In this document: piece after piece, positions 17,801 to 25,601 of the stretch
How positions within the stretch are numbered: position 1 is the first letter of the stretch
How the letters are laid out: each line of letters starts with the position of its first letter
From: Methylobacterium tardum
GTDB taxonomy: Bacteria; Pseudomonadota; Alphaproteobacteria; Rhizobiales; Beijerinckiaceae
Direction of reading: 5' to 3'
DNA: 64,000 nt
Assembly: GCF_023546765.1 (NCBI RefSeq)
Contig: NZ_CP097484.1
Span: 5,628,501-5,692,500 of the forward strand
Notes under the pieces: model-generated
What the model was told of the DNA's origin: nothing
Databases searched by the model: none
The model's input: only the letters and a program-made list of their open reading frames with translations
Made by a program: the position numbers and the translations under genes

Positions 17801-19386
17801 ATCTTGCGCCCGTCTTCGTCTGGGTCTGCGAGGAGGGGCAGGAACTCGTCCACAACAACGTTGGCTCGCGCACCTAGCGGCAGATGCGTTAGCGAAACGG
17901 TCGCGCTCGCTCGCACATCTTCGTTTTGATCAGTGAGGAGGGGCAGTAGCTTGTCTATGACAGCATCAGTGTGCGCTCCGAGGGGCAGGCGTGCCAGAAC
18001 GTTCGCGGTAACCTTGCGCACATCGTTGTCGCCATCAGAGAGGAGGGGCAGGAGCTTGCCTACGACAATGTCACTTTGCCCTCCCAGCGGCAGTTGCCCC
18101 AGCGCGCTCACCGCGGCTTTGCGCACAATTCCGCGGTCAGCTGCGAGCAGGGGCAGGAGCTTGCCCACGACAGTATCGGTCCGCGCTTCAATTCCGATCT
18201 TGACAAGCGCGTACTCCGCAGCCCTCCGCGCAAGTTCGTTGCTATCTTCGACGAAGGATGGGAGATTGTCCAAGTCAGAACTGGATGGCTTTTCCTTGCG
18301 TGGTGATTGGCCTTCACGATACGTGACGATTACGTCCACTAAGGGTTCGCGCGCAGGTTCATTGATATCTGCGAAAAAGGCCAGGAGCTTGCCCACAACA
18401 GCGTCGGTTCGGGCTTGATTACTGATCGTGACGAGTGCGTCCGCTACGGACTTGCGCGCAACGTCATCGCGATCTGCGAGGAGGGGCAGGAGCTTGTCCA
18501 CCACAGCATCAGTTCGCGCCCCTAGTGGCAAGCGCGCAAGCGCCGCTGCCGCAAGCCTGCGCACATTCGATTTGGGATCTGCGAGCAGGGGCAGTAGCTT
18601 AGCCACGATAACGTCGGTATGTGCCTCCAGCGGCACGCTCTCCAGCGAAATCACCGCAACGGTGCGCACCCCTTCTTCGCTGTGTGAGAGGAGGGGTAGG
18701 AGCCTGTCTAAGAATGCATCAGTTCGAGCTCCTGATGGAAGTTGTGGAAGTGCGAGCATCGCGCTCGTGCGCACACCATCGTGACGATCTGCGAGGAGGG
18801 GCAGTAGCTTTTCAACGACAGCGTCCGTTCCCTCTTCGGTCGGATGGAGGAACACCAGCACGTCCGCCGCGCTCTTGCGCGCGCGGTGGTCGCGATCTGC
18901 GAGGAGAGGAAGGAGCTTGCTTACGATAGCATCGGCTCGCGCTTGCTTTCCGATATTGATGAGTGCGTCAACCGCGGCCTCGCGTACACCTCCATCGCCG
19001 TCTGCGAAGAGGAGCAGGAGCTTGTCTACAACAGCATCAGTGTGCGCTCCCGGGGGCAGGCGTGCCAGAGCGTTCGCGGTAGCCTTGCGCACATCGCTGT
19101 CGCCGTCCGAGAGAAGGGGCAGGAGCTTGTCAGCGGCGACATTGGCTCGAGTTCCCAGTGGAACAGCCTTGGGGAGTGATCCAAACAGCATGACTGCCGC
19201 AGTTACAACATCATTCCTTGGATCAGCGATTGCGGCCTCGTAGCCGCGGACAAGCCAATCCGGCGGCTGTTCATCCTGCGACCGGCCTGAATAGGGCCAC
19301 GCTAGAAGACTCAGTCCAGCCGCCAAGGTGTAAGCAGCTAAAAGACGTGTGCGGCGCACTATGGTCAGCATCCTGCACTTCAGCAA
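14863..19386 (-). CDS. Giant membrane HEAT-repeat/NACHT NTPase
   Basis: The 1507-residue protein has an N-terminal signal-like segment (about 8-32) and then about 20 HEAT units of 37-38 residues (consensus TDAVVDKLLPLLAD...VRKAAVDALARLPLGA) to about residue 860. A helical part, hydrophobic spans near 1032-1052 and 1070-1085, and a NACHT-type NTPase follow. Walker A is GEAGLGKT (1142-1149), Walker B LIAIVDGLNEV (about 1201-1211) and a sensor-like VILTTQP is about 1231. FRHDRVWDFF near 1414 resembles the post-NTPase winged-helix end of STAND proteins. Such NTPases are signal-sensing switches; the HEAT array would be the sensor. An alternative start is the Met at codon 6. The gene converges on the C25-like gene with a 139-nt gap. 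Confidence 0.85.
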   Translation of the reverse strand: MLKCRMLTIVRRTRLLAAYTLAAGLSLLAWPYSGRSQDEQPPDWLVRGYEAAIADPRNDVVTAAVMLFGSLPKAVPLGTRANVAADKLLPLLSDGDSDVRKATANALARLPPGAHTDAVVDKLLLLFADGDGGVREAAVDALINIGKQARADAIVSKLLPLLADRDHRARKSAADVLVFLHPTEEGTDAVVEKLLPLLADRHDGVRTSAMLALPQLPSGARTDAFLDRLLPLLSHSEEGVRTVAVISLESVPLEAHTDVIVAKLLPLLADPKSNVRRLAAAALARLPLGARTDAVVDKLLPLLADRDDVARKSVADALVTISNQARTDAVVGKLLAFFADINEPAREPLVDVIVTYREGQSPRKEKPSSSDLDNLPSFVEDSNELARRAAEYALVKIGIEARTDTVVGKLLPLLAADRGIVRKAAVSALGQLPLGGQSDIVVGKLLPLLSDGDNDVRKVTANVLARLPLGAHTDAVIDKLLPLLTDQNEDVRASATVSLTHLPLGARANVVVDEFLPLLADPDEDGRKIAVDALTNLSLGTQTDIIAGKIVPLLKQREWSIQTGVEEVLAGIGKQERVDAAVIVDNLLQLLVHSDLYTRAAAVNALARLPLGARTDAVVDKLLLLLDDSQGSVRWSAVNALSKLQSGVRADTIVGKLLPLLADSWGEVRAATADALARLPLGARTDTVVGKLLPLLAADRGIVRKAAVSALGQLPLGGQSDIVVGKLLPLLSDGDNDVRKVTANVLARLPLGAHSDAVIDKLLPLLTDQNEDVRKTSVDALVSIGKQTPTSTIVDKILPLLADREEVVRKATVDALARLPLRARTDAVVDKLLLLLADSDNELRNATMKVLIRAGPGSASTAIGAIQLIHDRGATAVGRLRAAGHIATGADARNEQAETLLSWLGWPLAPPIDQVRNNPDAAHATLSLLLQHWPALVSTPGLRDEAEARAMSIVYAACHTLKEAGTWSQLVSLGLKWLQYLPSDGLVQRCWTLDQKHTLEHLLKKFQESNSAYQRALADHLMQENFAPFMRWFTWSLAGWTAFWTAFLVLFPYSRTIQAVFFWNAQARSAMSLWFVPLLLLIMPPLRRRLLIPFRADLIAAARIEEFWQLGYFSTRARLNGGDPVPIDRILPNLRGTVVIRGEAGLGKTSAVRWLTATASHPVAYLLARDCSNGVDTAIARTIHDIQSTDFVRSLVYTGALIAIVDGLNEVSADTREKIGSFAREMSRGRVILTTQPIEWEPAQPSQQIDLLPLDRAEAESFLSSRPVGADETQKCHGADYTAAVSAFLRRALDEAPSPHDRRAAELMLSNPFDLAFAADLLARGDMPSATALIGEAFRIADEGVTGEPGYRSITGMSFPLKSFGRHAVEMRLVDRNWFKPDEFPAETSSLLRARLLVRRAVKGVAGIEERIQFRHDRVWDFFISAAFRCDLDSAEAHLADPRFRGAYLRIAETWPINHAALIRDRLSLIAAHRGDHATSDEFIKRLEARRRSRRRSKTTAAAHISD
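17068..17341. repeat. 274-bp near-identical direct repeat, copy A (inside HEAT gene)
   Basis: Positions 17068-17341 are repeated at 17914-18187, an offset of 846 bases (282 codons, in frame). I count only two or so mismatches, far fewer than among other HEAT units of the gene. This points to a recent internal duplication or gene conversion. Confidence 0.85.
17914..18187. repeat. 274-bp near-identical direct repeat, copy B (inside HEAT gene)
   Basis: This is the partner of the repeat at 17068-17341. The identity ends sharply on both sides, with different HEAT-unit sequence following. Recombination between the copies would delete or add exactly 282 codons without breaking the frame. Confidence 0.85.
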
Positions 19387-20275
19387 AATTGTGGCGGTTC
19401 AGCAAGCATTTTCATGCGAAACGAGGGCTGCAATGCCCGCCGACGATTGATGTGCTGCAGTGCTAGCAATCACGAACGGATACTGCGCAACCCCAGTGAA
19501 ACCGGTTGCATTGGCCTCTCGGTTGGGCGGACCAATCGGGATTCGAACTGGCGTTCACAATCCGTGTTTGTGGCGGCGAGAACAATGACTATTGCCGGTA
19601 CACCATCGTCCGCTCGGGACCGCGCGAGGCTACCCGTAGGCCTGCCCGACGAATGCGCTGCCTGCTCTTTGAGCTTGGATAAGTTTCGGTGGTCAGTAGT
19701 CCTCTGCGCTCAACTCACGCGCGCCATCGCTTCCGACCGGCCGATATGCTTTCCAAGAGCGGCCGCGGCGGCGAGGGGCTTAGAGGTTGTGTGTAGATGC
19801 GGCTCCTAGCTGCAGAGGATCGTGCGACCAAGACGCCGAAATCAAACATGGCAGTCCGCCCAGTATCGCTGGAACGGTTAGTACTCAGCCGGCACGCAAG
19901 TGGATTAGCTCGTGCAGTGGCTATCAACGCGACGGCCAAGCTTTCAAGGCTTTGATGGACATAGCTGCGGCAATCAAAGCCGAGGTGAGCATCATTGCAA
20001 AACCTGCAGACGGAGCGGACTCTAAGGCAGTGCTCGATAGCAATAGGTTGGAAAAAAGCCAATTTTAGATCTTTACAAATCTTGTATGCAATGGGGTTGC
20101 TTCGAAGTTGTCAGCATGGTCTTGGTATCTACGATATATCATTTGCACTAAAGTTGTAAAAGATGTATCAATAACGTCACAGAAGGTTTTGATTCGCCAA
20201 TTCGGATCCTTGATAACTGGTTGACCGCTTATCTGCTTGTGGTAAAATTGCATTCCTCCGGACGGGAGGATTTCG
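19387..20275. other. Long intergenic region, no supported gene
   Basis: Nearly 900 bases lie between the HEAT/NACHT start and the next plus-strand gene. Short frames in this stretch have no family character, apart from a weak resemblance to part of an HPr domain around 19849-20068 that is broken by frame changes. The last 200 bases are AT-rich and probably contain the promoter for the gene at 20276. Confidence 0.45.
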
Positions 20276-20725
20276 GTGGATCCACTTTCTGCAATCACCG
20301 CTGCCCTGGTCGCGGGCTCAAGTGCGGTTGCCTCCGGCGTTGCAACAGAAGCCGTCAAGGATACCTACAAAGGGCTCAAAACCGTCCTCGTCGACACCTA
20401 CAAGCTGGCCTCAACTCAGCTCCTCGAGAAGAAGCCCACCAGCCCCGCGGCTCAGGAGGCTGTCAAGGAGGAAATCCAAGACACGCCCGCAATCCTCGAC
20501 GATCAAGCGGTGCTTAAGAAGACTAAGGCTCTGCAGGATGCGATGCGCCAAGAACTGCCTGACCATCTCACCGCCTGGGGCACCGACATCAAGGAACTTG
20601 AGGCCGGCGGCAACATCATCGCTGAGTGCATCCAGGGTGGCGTCCGCGGCAAGAAGTGGAAGGCCAAAGGCGACGTGCGGATCTCGCGTGTGACGGCCCG
20701 CGGTTCGTCCTCGCGAAACCCATAA
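20276..20725 (+). CDS. Small adaptor-like protein with Ala/Gly-rich N-terminus
   Basis: A strong GGGAGGA site at 20264-20270 precedes the GTG at 20276. The 149-residue protein starts MDPLSAITAALVAGSSAVAS, continues as an amphipathic helix (TEAVKDTYKGLKTVLVDTYK) and ends with a GGNIIAECIQGG...GDVRIS stretch. That tail resembles the 'GGDIII' lead of the big TPR protein downstream. Short N-terminal modules of this style are familiar in front of NTPase and TPR proteins of conflict loci, where they recruit effectors; assigning that role here is inference. About 340 nt separate it from the TPR gene, with a TPR fragment between. Confidence 0.6.
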   Translation: MDPLSAITAALVAGSSAVASGVATEAVKDTYKGLKTVLVDTYKLASTQLLEKKPTSPAAQEAVKEEIQDTPAILDDQAVLKKTKALQDAMRQELPDHLTAWGTDIKELEAGGNIIAECIQGGVRGKKWKAKGDVRISRVTARGSSSRNP

Positions 20726-20792
20726 CGGAGGCGGAACGGCTCCAAGCTGCCTCGGCAGGAAACATCGGAGCTCGGCTCGGCTACGGCTGGGC

Positions 20793-21071
20793 GTGACTTC
20801 TTCCTCAACGTCACGCTCAATCAGAGGGCGACAACAGTTGCAAGACAGATCGGGCTGGGCGGCGACTCAGATGAACCTCGGCATTGCACTCGAGGCGCTA
20901 GAAGAGCAAGGGAGCGGGACGGCGCGGCTAGAGGCGGCGGTTGAGACTTTCGATGCCTGTCTGAGGGTCGCCGCGTCGGTATGGCCGCCCAACTGGGTCG
21001 GGCAGGTGTGCGCCGTCCGAGACTTGGTACGAGCCGAGATCGAATGGCGAGGCTCGGCTCAAGATGGCTAA
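20793..21071 (+). pseudogene. TPR-protein C-terminal fragment
   Basis: From about 20840 the frame reads WAATQMNLGIALEALEEQGS and then a tail (FDACLRVAASVWPP..) that matches the last repeat and C-terminus of the 819-residue TPR protein downstream (FNACLTVAESVWPP..). It has one repeat only and no N-terminal domain. It looks like the remains of a former copy left by deletion or recombination. A GTG at 20793 could still allow translation, and its stop overlaps the next gene start by 8 nt. Confidence 0.65.
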
Positions 21072-23523
21072 GCGCTCTATGACCAAAATCAGCGTGCAGC
21101 TCGACCACCCTCAGGCGGGCGGCGACATCATTATCAGCGACGTGAAGGTGGGGCCCACGGCTGAGGAGCTGGTCGCAGTCCTGGAGGCACGAGGGCTATT
21201 GGCGGCCTCCGAAGCGGCTGGCCTTCAACGGCGGACCATCATCGGCCTCGCCGTGCGCCTTAAACCTGATGTGTCCAATTTCGATCAGGCAGTGATGGAG
21301 CTGGAACGCGCCGTAGATGTCGCTCTCGACCTTATCGCACGGGGCGAGCGAGGCACGAACGAGGACGCCTTCGTCAACACGGTGCTGGCGCGGGTCGTCG
21401 ACCAGGTCCGCAATGACGATCTGGACGGAGGGGCTCGCACCGTCGGCGAAGCGCTCGCGAACCTCGAGGCGGAAGAAACGGAGAGGCAGGCCCGGTACCG
21501 CCAATCGCAGCTCGCGCTGCTAGAGGAGGGGGTGAAAGTCGATACCCTGCGGCACGATGCAGCCGCGGTTGCCGTGCGCGTCGAGCAGATCGTGGCCGCC
21601 AGCCATCCGACAGACCGGCTGGCATGGCATCCGGAGTTCCGGGCCCGCTACGACGCGTTCTACGCCGATGGAACCTACAAGGGGATCAACTTATCGCTCC
21701 TAGTTGCGATTGAACTCGCGCGGCGGATGGCGACCACGGCCCGCGATGCGGGCGAGCGCGGCCTCGCTCTGAACCTGCTTGGCAGTGCACTCGTGTCAAT
21801 CGGGAAGCGGGAGCGTGGGACGGCGCGGCTGGAGGAGGCGGCCGAGACTTTCCGCGCCGTCCTAGAGGAGCAAACGCGCGAGCGGGTACCTCTCGACTGG
21901 GCAGCGACTCATTACAATCTCGGCAATGCGCTCCTGGCGCTTGGGAGGCGGGAGAGCGGGGCGACACGGCTGGAGCAGGCGGTAGAGGCCTACCGCACGG
22001 CCATGGAGGAGTGCCCCCGCATGCGGTCGTCGCTGCAATGGGCGATGATACAGACTAATCTCGGTGCCGCGCTCCAGACGCTTGGAGAGCAGGAGAGCGG
22101 CACGGCGTGGCTGGAGCAGGCGGTCGAGACCTATCGAGCCGTCCTGGAGGAGTGCGCACGCGAGAGGGCTCCACTGCATTGGGCGATAACCCAGAACAAT
22201 CTTGGCACCGCGCTCCAGACGCTCGGGGTTCACGAAAGTGGGACGGCGCGACTGGCGGAAGCGGTGGAGGCCTACCGTGCGGCTCTACAGGAGCAGACCC
22301 GCGAACGGGTACCCCTCGATTGGGCGATGACGCAGAACAACCTCGGCAACGCACTCGCAGTGCTTGGGGAGCGGGAGAGCGGGACGGCGCGGCTGGAGGA
22401 GGCGGTGGGAGCCTACCGTGCGGCTCTGGAGGAGCTGACCCGCGAACGGGCGCCAATGCATTGGGCGACAACCCAGACCAACCTCGGCAGCGCACTCCGG
22501 ACATTCGGGGAGCGGGAGAGTGGTACGGCGCGACTGGAGGAAGCGGTGGCGGCCTACCGCGCCGCCTTGGAGGAGCGGACGCGCGAGCAGGTGCCGCTGC
22601 AATGGGCAGCTACGCAGACCAGCCTCGCCATAGCGCTTCGGCTGGTTGGGGAACGAGATAGCGGCACGGCGTGGCTGGAGCAGGCGGTCGAGACCTATCG
22701 AGCCATCCTCGAGGGATGCACCCGCGAGCGGATACCCTTTGACAGATCGGGGACTCAGAACGACCTTGGCGTTGCGCTCCTGACACTCGGGAGGCGGGAG
22801 AGCGGGACGGCACGACTGGAGGAAGCGGTCGCAGCCTATCGCGCAGCTCTGGAGGAGCGGGCGCGAGAGCAGGTGCCGCTGCAATGGGCAACGACGCATT
22901 ACAATCTCGGCAATGCGCTCGCAGAGCTTGGGGAGCGGGAGAGCGGGACGGCGCGGCTGGAGGAGGCAGTAGAAGCCTATCGCGCGGCTCTGGAGGAATT
23001 GACCCGTGAGCACGCGCCACTGCAGTGGGCTGCGACGAAGAACAATCTCGGCAACGCGCTCGCAGCGCTTGGAGAGCGGGAGGCCGGGACGGTACGGCTG
23101 GAGGAGGCAGTGGAAGCTTATCGCGCAGCTCTGGAGGAGCACACCCGCGAGCGGGTACCCCTCGACTGGGCAAGAGCGCAGGCTGGTCTCGGTGCAACAC
23201 TTGCACTCCTTTGGCATCGCGAGAGTGGGACGGCGCGGCTGGAGGAGGCGGTGGAGGCTTACCGCGCGGCTCTGGAGGAGCAGACCCGCGAACGGGTCCC
23301 CTTCGACTGGGCAGCGACCCAGAACAACCTCGGTAACGCGCTCTGGGCGCTCTGGGCACTCGGGGAGCAGGAGAACGGAGCAGGCCTGCTGGAGGAGGCG
23401 TCAATGGCCTTCAACGCATGTCTGACTGTCGCTGAATCCGTTTGGCCACCCGAGCGGGTGGAAATTGCACGGGCCCGTCGGGACCAGATACGAGCCGAAG
23501 TCGAACAGCGAAGGACGGTATAA
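21064..23523 (+). CDS. TPR-array protein with conflict-type N-terminal domain
   Basis: The 819-residue protein begins with a beta-strand lead, then DIIISDVKVGPTAEELVAVL and a helical region to about residue 220. Twelve TPR-type units of about 43 residues follow (WA.TQNNLGNAL..LGERES, then TARLEEAVEAYRAALEE). The C-terminus is FNACLTVAESVWPP plus a helix. The 'xGDII...T.EEL' lead is seen at the start of many bacterial TPR/NTPase signalling proteins. The units are nearly identical, which implies ongoing expansion or conversion and a protein- or peptide-binding solenoid. No enzymatic domain, signal peptide or membrane span is present. It probably acts as scaffold or sensor for the neighbouring proteases or NTPase, but that link rests on position only. 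Confidence 0.8.
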   Translation: MAKRSMTKISVQLDHPQAGGDIIISDVKVGPTAEELVAVLEARGLLAASEAAGLQRRTIIGLAVRLKPDVSNFDQAVMELERAVDVALDLIARGERGTNEDAFVNTVLARVVDQVRNDDLDGGARTVGEALANLEAEETERQARYRQSQLALLEEGVKVDTLRHDAAAVAVRVEQIVAASHPTDRLAWHPEFRARYDAFYADGTYKGINLSLLVAIELARRMATTARDAGERGLALNLLGSALVSIGKRERGTARLEEAAETFRAVLEEQTRERVPLDWAATHYNLGNALLALGRRESGATRLEQAVEAYRTAMEECPRMRSSLQWAMIQTNLGAALQTLGEQESGTAWLEQAVETYRAVLEECARERAPLHWAITQNNLGTALQTLGVHESGTARLAEAVEAYRAALQEQTRERVPLDWAMTQNNLGNALAVLGERESGTARLEEAVGAYRAALEELTRERAPMHWATTQTNLGSALRTFGERESGTARLEEAVAAYRAALEERTREQVPLQWAATQTSLAIALRLVGERDSGTAWLEQAVETYRAILEGCTRERIPFDRSGTQNDLGVALLTLGRRESGTARLEEAVAAYRAALEERAREQVPLQWATTHYNLGNALAELGERESGTARLEEAVEAYRAALEELTREHAPLQWAATKNNLGNALAALGEREAGTVRLEEAVEAYRAALEEHTRERVPLDWARAQAGLGATLALLWHRESGTARLEEAVEAYRAALEEQTRERVPFDWAATQNNLGNALWALWALGEQENGAGLLEEASMAFNACLTVAESVWPPERVEIARARRDQIRAEVEQRRTV

Positions 23524-23699
23524 TCCGCCAAAGGCGCGATTAGGCTGTGGATAGGCGTTGAAGCGGGACCCCGGATCAGAGCCAATGTAGCGCGTTGTTA
23601 TCACTAGCAAAATCGCGAGAGGGGCGGGGTCCCGGTCGGCGCCGATCGGGACCCCACCTCTGTGCGAAAAACGTTTGTATGTTGAGAATCTTACCGTGC

Positions 23700-23834
23700 T
23701 TCAAAAGGGGTCCTAGTTCGGCGCTTATCCGCACCTGGCCGACCCCGAAGCGGGCGGCCGCCTGACGGCGCGAGGTCGCCGCAGCCGCGGGTCACCACCC
23801 GCTCGCGCAGGTCCAAGCTGTAGGGGCGGCTCAT
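23700..23834 (-). pseudogene. IS630-family transposase fragment
   Basis: From the ATG at 23832-23834 the minus strand reads MSRPYSLDLRERVVTRG, the classic IS630 N-terminus. A frame change follows, and then decayed sequence. The DDE domain is absent. With the antiporter fragment next to it, this marks the right edge of the conflict gene cluster as a recombination scar. Confidence 0.65.
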
Positions 23835-24084
23835 GCATCACTCCGGCTGTCGACCGGCCGAGTGAATCAGCCTCCCAGCGCCGCGTGAACCCCACCAAGC
23901 CGACTCAGCCCAAACCGAAAACGCTCTAGCTCAGCCGGCTACACGACGCAGCATGGACCACAGTAGAGGGCTGAAATCAGTTCGATCGGCACCGGATACC
24001 GCGAGGAACGCCGCCGTTGGTCGAGGTGACGTTGCCATGGAGCCCTCGCCGCTTCGCTGCTGCGGCAAGGGGCGGCGATACGGT

Positions 24085-24293
24085 TAACAGCTCGTTGCTG
24101 CCAAGCCGGCAAGGGACCGCAGGTTCGGCCCGAACGCCTGCGGCGGATGGAGGAGGCCGAGCGCCGGCCCGACCAAGAAGCTTCAGCCGAGGAGCAGGAA
24201 GATGGCTGGGATGCAAAGCCGGGCGGCAAGAACCTGCGCGGCGACACCGCCGACCACGATGCACAGGATCGCCGTCGCCACACCGTGCTCCAT
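24085..24293 (-). pseudogene. Cation/proton antiporter N-terminal remnant
   Basis: The frame starts at the ATG at 24291-24293: MEHGVATAILCIVVGGVAAQ, then VLAARLCIPAIFLLLG, an in-frame TGA, and SFLVGPALGLLHPPQAFGPN. This is the first two membrane segments of an NhaP/KefB-type Na+(K+)/H+ antiporter, a protein normally of 400-600 residues. Only about 65 codons remain and one is a stop, so the gene is dead. Confidence 0.65.
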
Positions 24294-24507
24294 ACACAAC
24301 GCTCCTTGAAACGCGCAGGGCGGGGCTGGCTTGGCGGGTCACAACGCGACGCGCTCCGGGTGGCGTACTTCGCGCTCATGGCCTGAGCCGTTCCGACGTG
24401 TCGACCGAGGGAAGCCGGGTATCTTTCGACCGGATGGCTACCTACTGAAATCAGTCAGGCCAGCAATTGGGAAACCCGCTTCGGCGGATCGGTGGTGGGC
24501 GCTGGGC

Positions 24508-25038
24508 TTAGGGCCGATCCCGCGCGGTGCCATGTCGATTCCTGTTCGGGTCGTTTATGGCACCCGCCTGCTGCCCGATGCTCTCAGCGAGGTCCGGGAT
24601 GTCCAGCAATTCGCCGTGGATCTGCCGGTAGACAATCCTTCCCTCCAAAATCACAATGACTGTGCCAGCAATGACGAGCAGAAAGCCAAGCAATGCGGTT
24701 CCCGCGCTAATGAACTTCAAGACCGCTACATCGGGGAAGGTCAGAGCCAGGCCGCCCGATATCAGTGTGCATATCAATAGTATGGCCGACACTAGACCGC
24801 ATCCAGTAGCCCTGCTCATCAGTTCGCATCGGCGCTTGTAGTGGACGATCTGATCTACCATATTGGATTTTCTGCTGCCGGACAGATCGGAGGTTCTATA
24901 CTTTTCGATGATGTCACGGTAACGCTCGACCGCGGCGTCGTATCTCGTCTGCAGGAAGCCCACGAAGATCCAGGCCGCGAAGATTAGAGAAGCTGCCGGC
25001 CCGATCACCTTCAGCACGTTTGCGAGATCAAGATCCAT
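24508..25038 (-). CDS. DUF2721 family membrane protein
   Basis: The 176-residue protein has three membrane spans (about 9-27, 80-100 and 110-135), with a charged helical stretch between the first and second (YDAAVERYRDIIEKYR). Length and layout match the DUF2721 family of small bacterial membrane proteins of unknown function. It is a single gene with no close operon partner; the hydrophilic tail after residue 140 probably faces the cytosol. Confidence 0.75.
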   Translation of the reverse strand: MDLDLANVLKVIGPAASLIFAAWIFVGFLQTRYDAAVERYRDIIEKYRTSDLSGSRKSNMVDQIVHYKRRCELMSRATGCGLVSAILLICTLISGGLALTFPDVAVLKFISAGTALLGFLLVIAGTVIVILEGRIVYRQIHGELLDIPDLAESIGQQAGAINDPNRNRHGTARDRP

Positions 25039-25601
25039 TGGACGTCAGCTACTCCGATATCGTGGGCAACGGCCTATTGCCTCAAGGAGCGTTGAGCGCT
25101 CCCCAAAACGACGGTCTTCAGCTCTCGGCGCATCTCATCTGGCGCGGCAGGCAGAGGAGAAAATCTGACTGACGGGTTCGCGGTTCAGGGCGCTCGGTTC
25201 ACGATTCAGGGGGCGTTCCGACTGCTCAACCCTACACAACGCCCAGGCGGCGTGTTGAGATCGCGGCGGGCCCCCAAGAGTGAACGTGTTGGTGTCCGTT
25301 CGCGTGTCTGGCGCCAAGGGTAAGGGGCACTTTCCGTTGCCGCCCCTGGCGGCGAACTGCCGTCTGTTTTTGGGCGGCTATAGCCAAGGCCACAGGCCAT
25401 CCCGTCCGCATGTACAGTCCAGGCATGTCTCGCGCGGCATCCTCCGTGCAAGGCACGCCCACAGGGATGACCGCGTTCGCTTCGCGGGAACTGCATGGGA
25501 ACTCGTCACTCCGGTCACGCAAGTGCCCGCGGCCCCATCAGGCTCGCGGCACCAGGCAATGCGGAAGGTTAAGTGACGTTCGTTCAGGCAGTGGCACGCT
25601 G
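25039..25601. other. Intergenic region with a short imperfect direct repeat
   Basis: No supported gene. At about 25173-25216 two imperfect copies of a roughly 21-base unit (ggttcgcggttcagggcgctc and a variant) lie in tandem. A six-base stem hairpin (ggagcg...cgctcc) is at 25086-25102. Confidence 0.4.

Noticed and set aside
16832..19243. Plus-strand frames rich in Ser/Arg repeats inside the HEAT gene
   Set aside because: They are shadows of the HEAT repeats on the coding minus strand.
19531..19552. tRNA-like T-loop (minus strand GTTCGAATCCC)
   Set aside because: The flanking bases do not form a T-stem, and no anticodon or acceptor arms are present.
19849..20068. HPr-like (PTS) fragment, with segments such as FKALMDIAAAIKAEV and GADSKAVL
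   Set aside because: The resemblance is to about half of an HPr domain, needs a frame change, and lacks the active-site His context. Too weak to call a pseudogene.
22285..23217. Long minus-strand open frame (310 residues) across the TPR gene
   Set aside because: It is the antisense shadow of near-identical TPR codons; its Leu/Pro/Arg periodicity follows the repeat unit.
21781..23420. CRISPR-like periodicity
   Set aside because: The period of about 129 nt is in frame with a coding TPR array; there are no short palindromic repeats or unique spacers.
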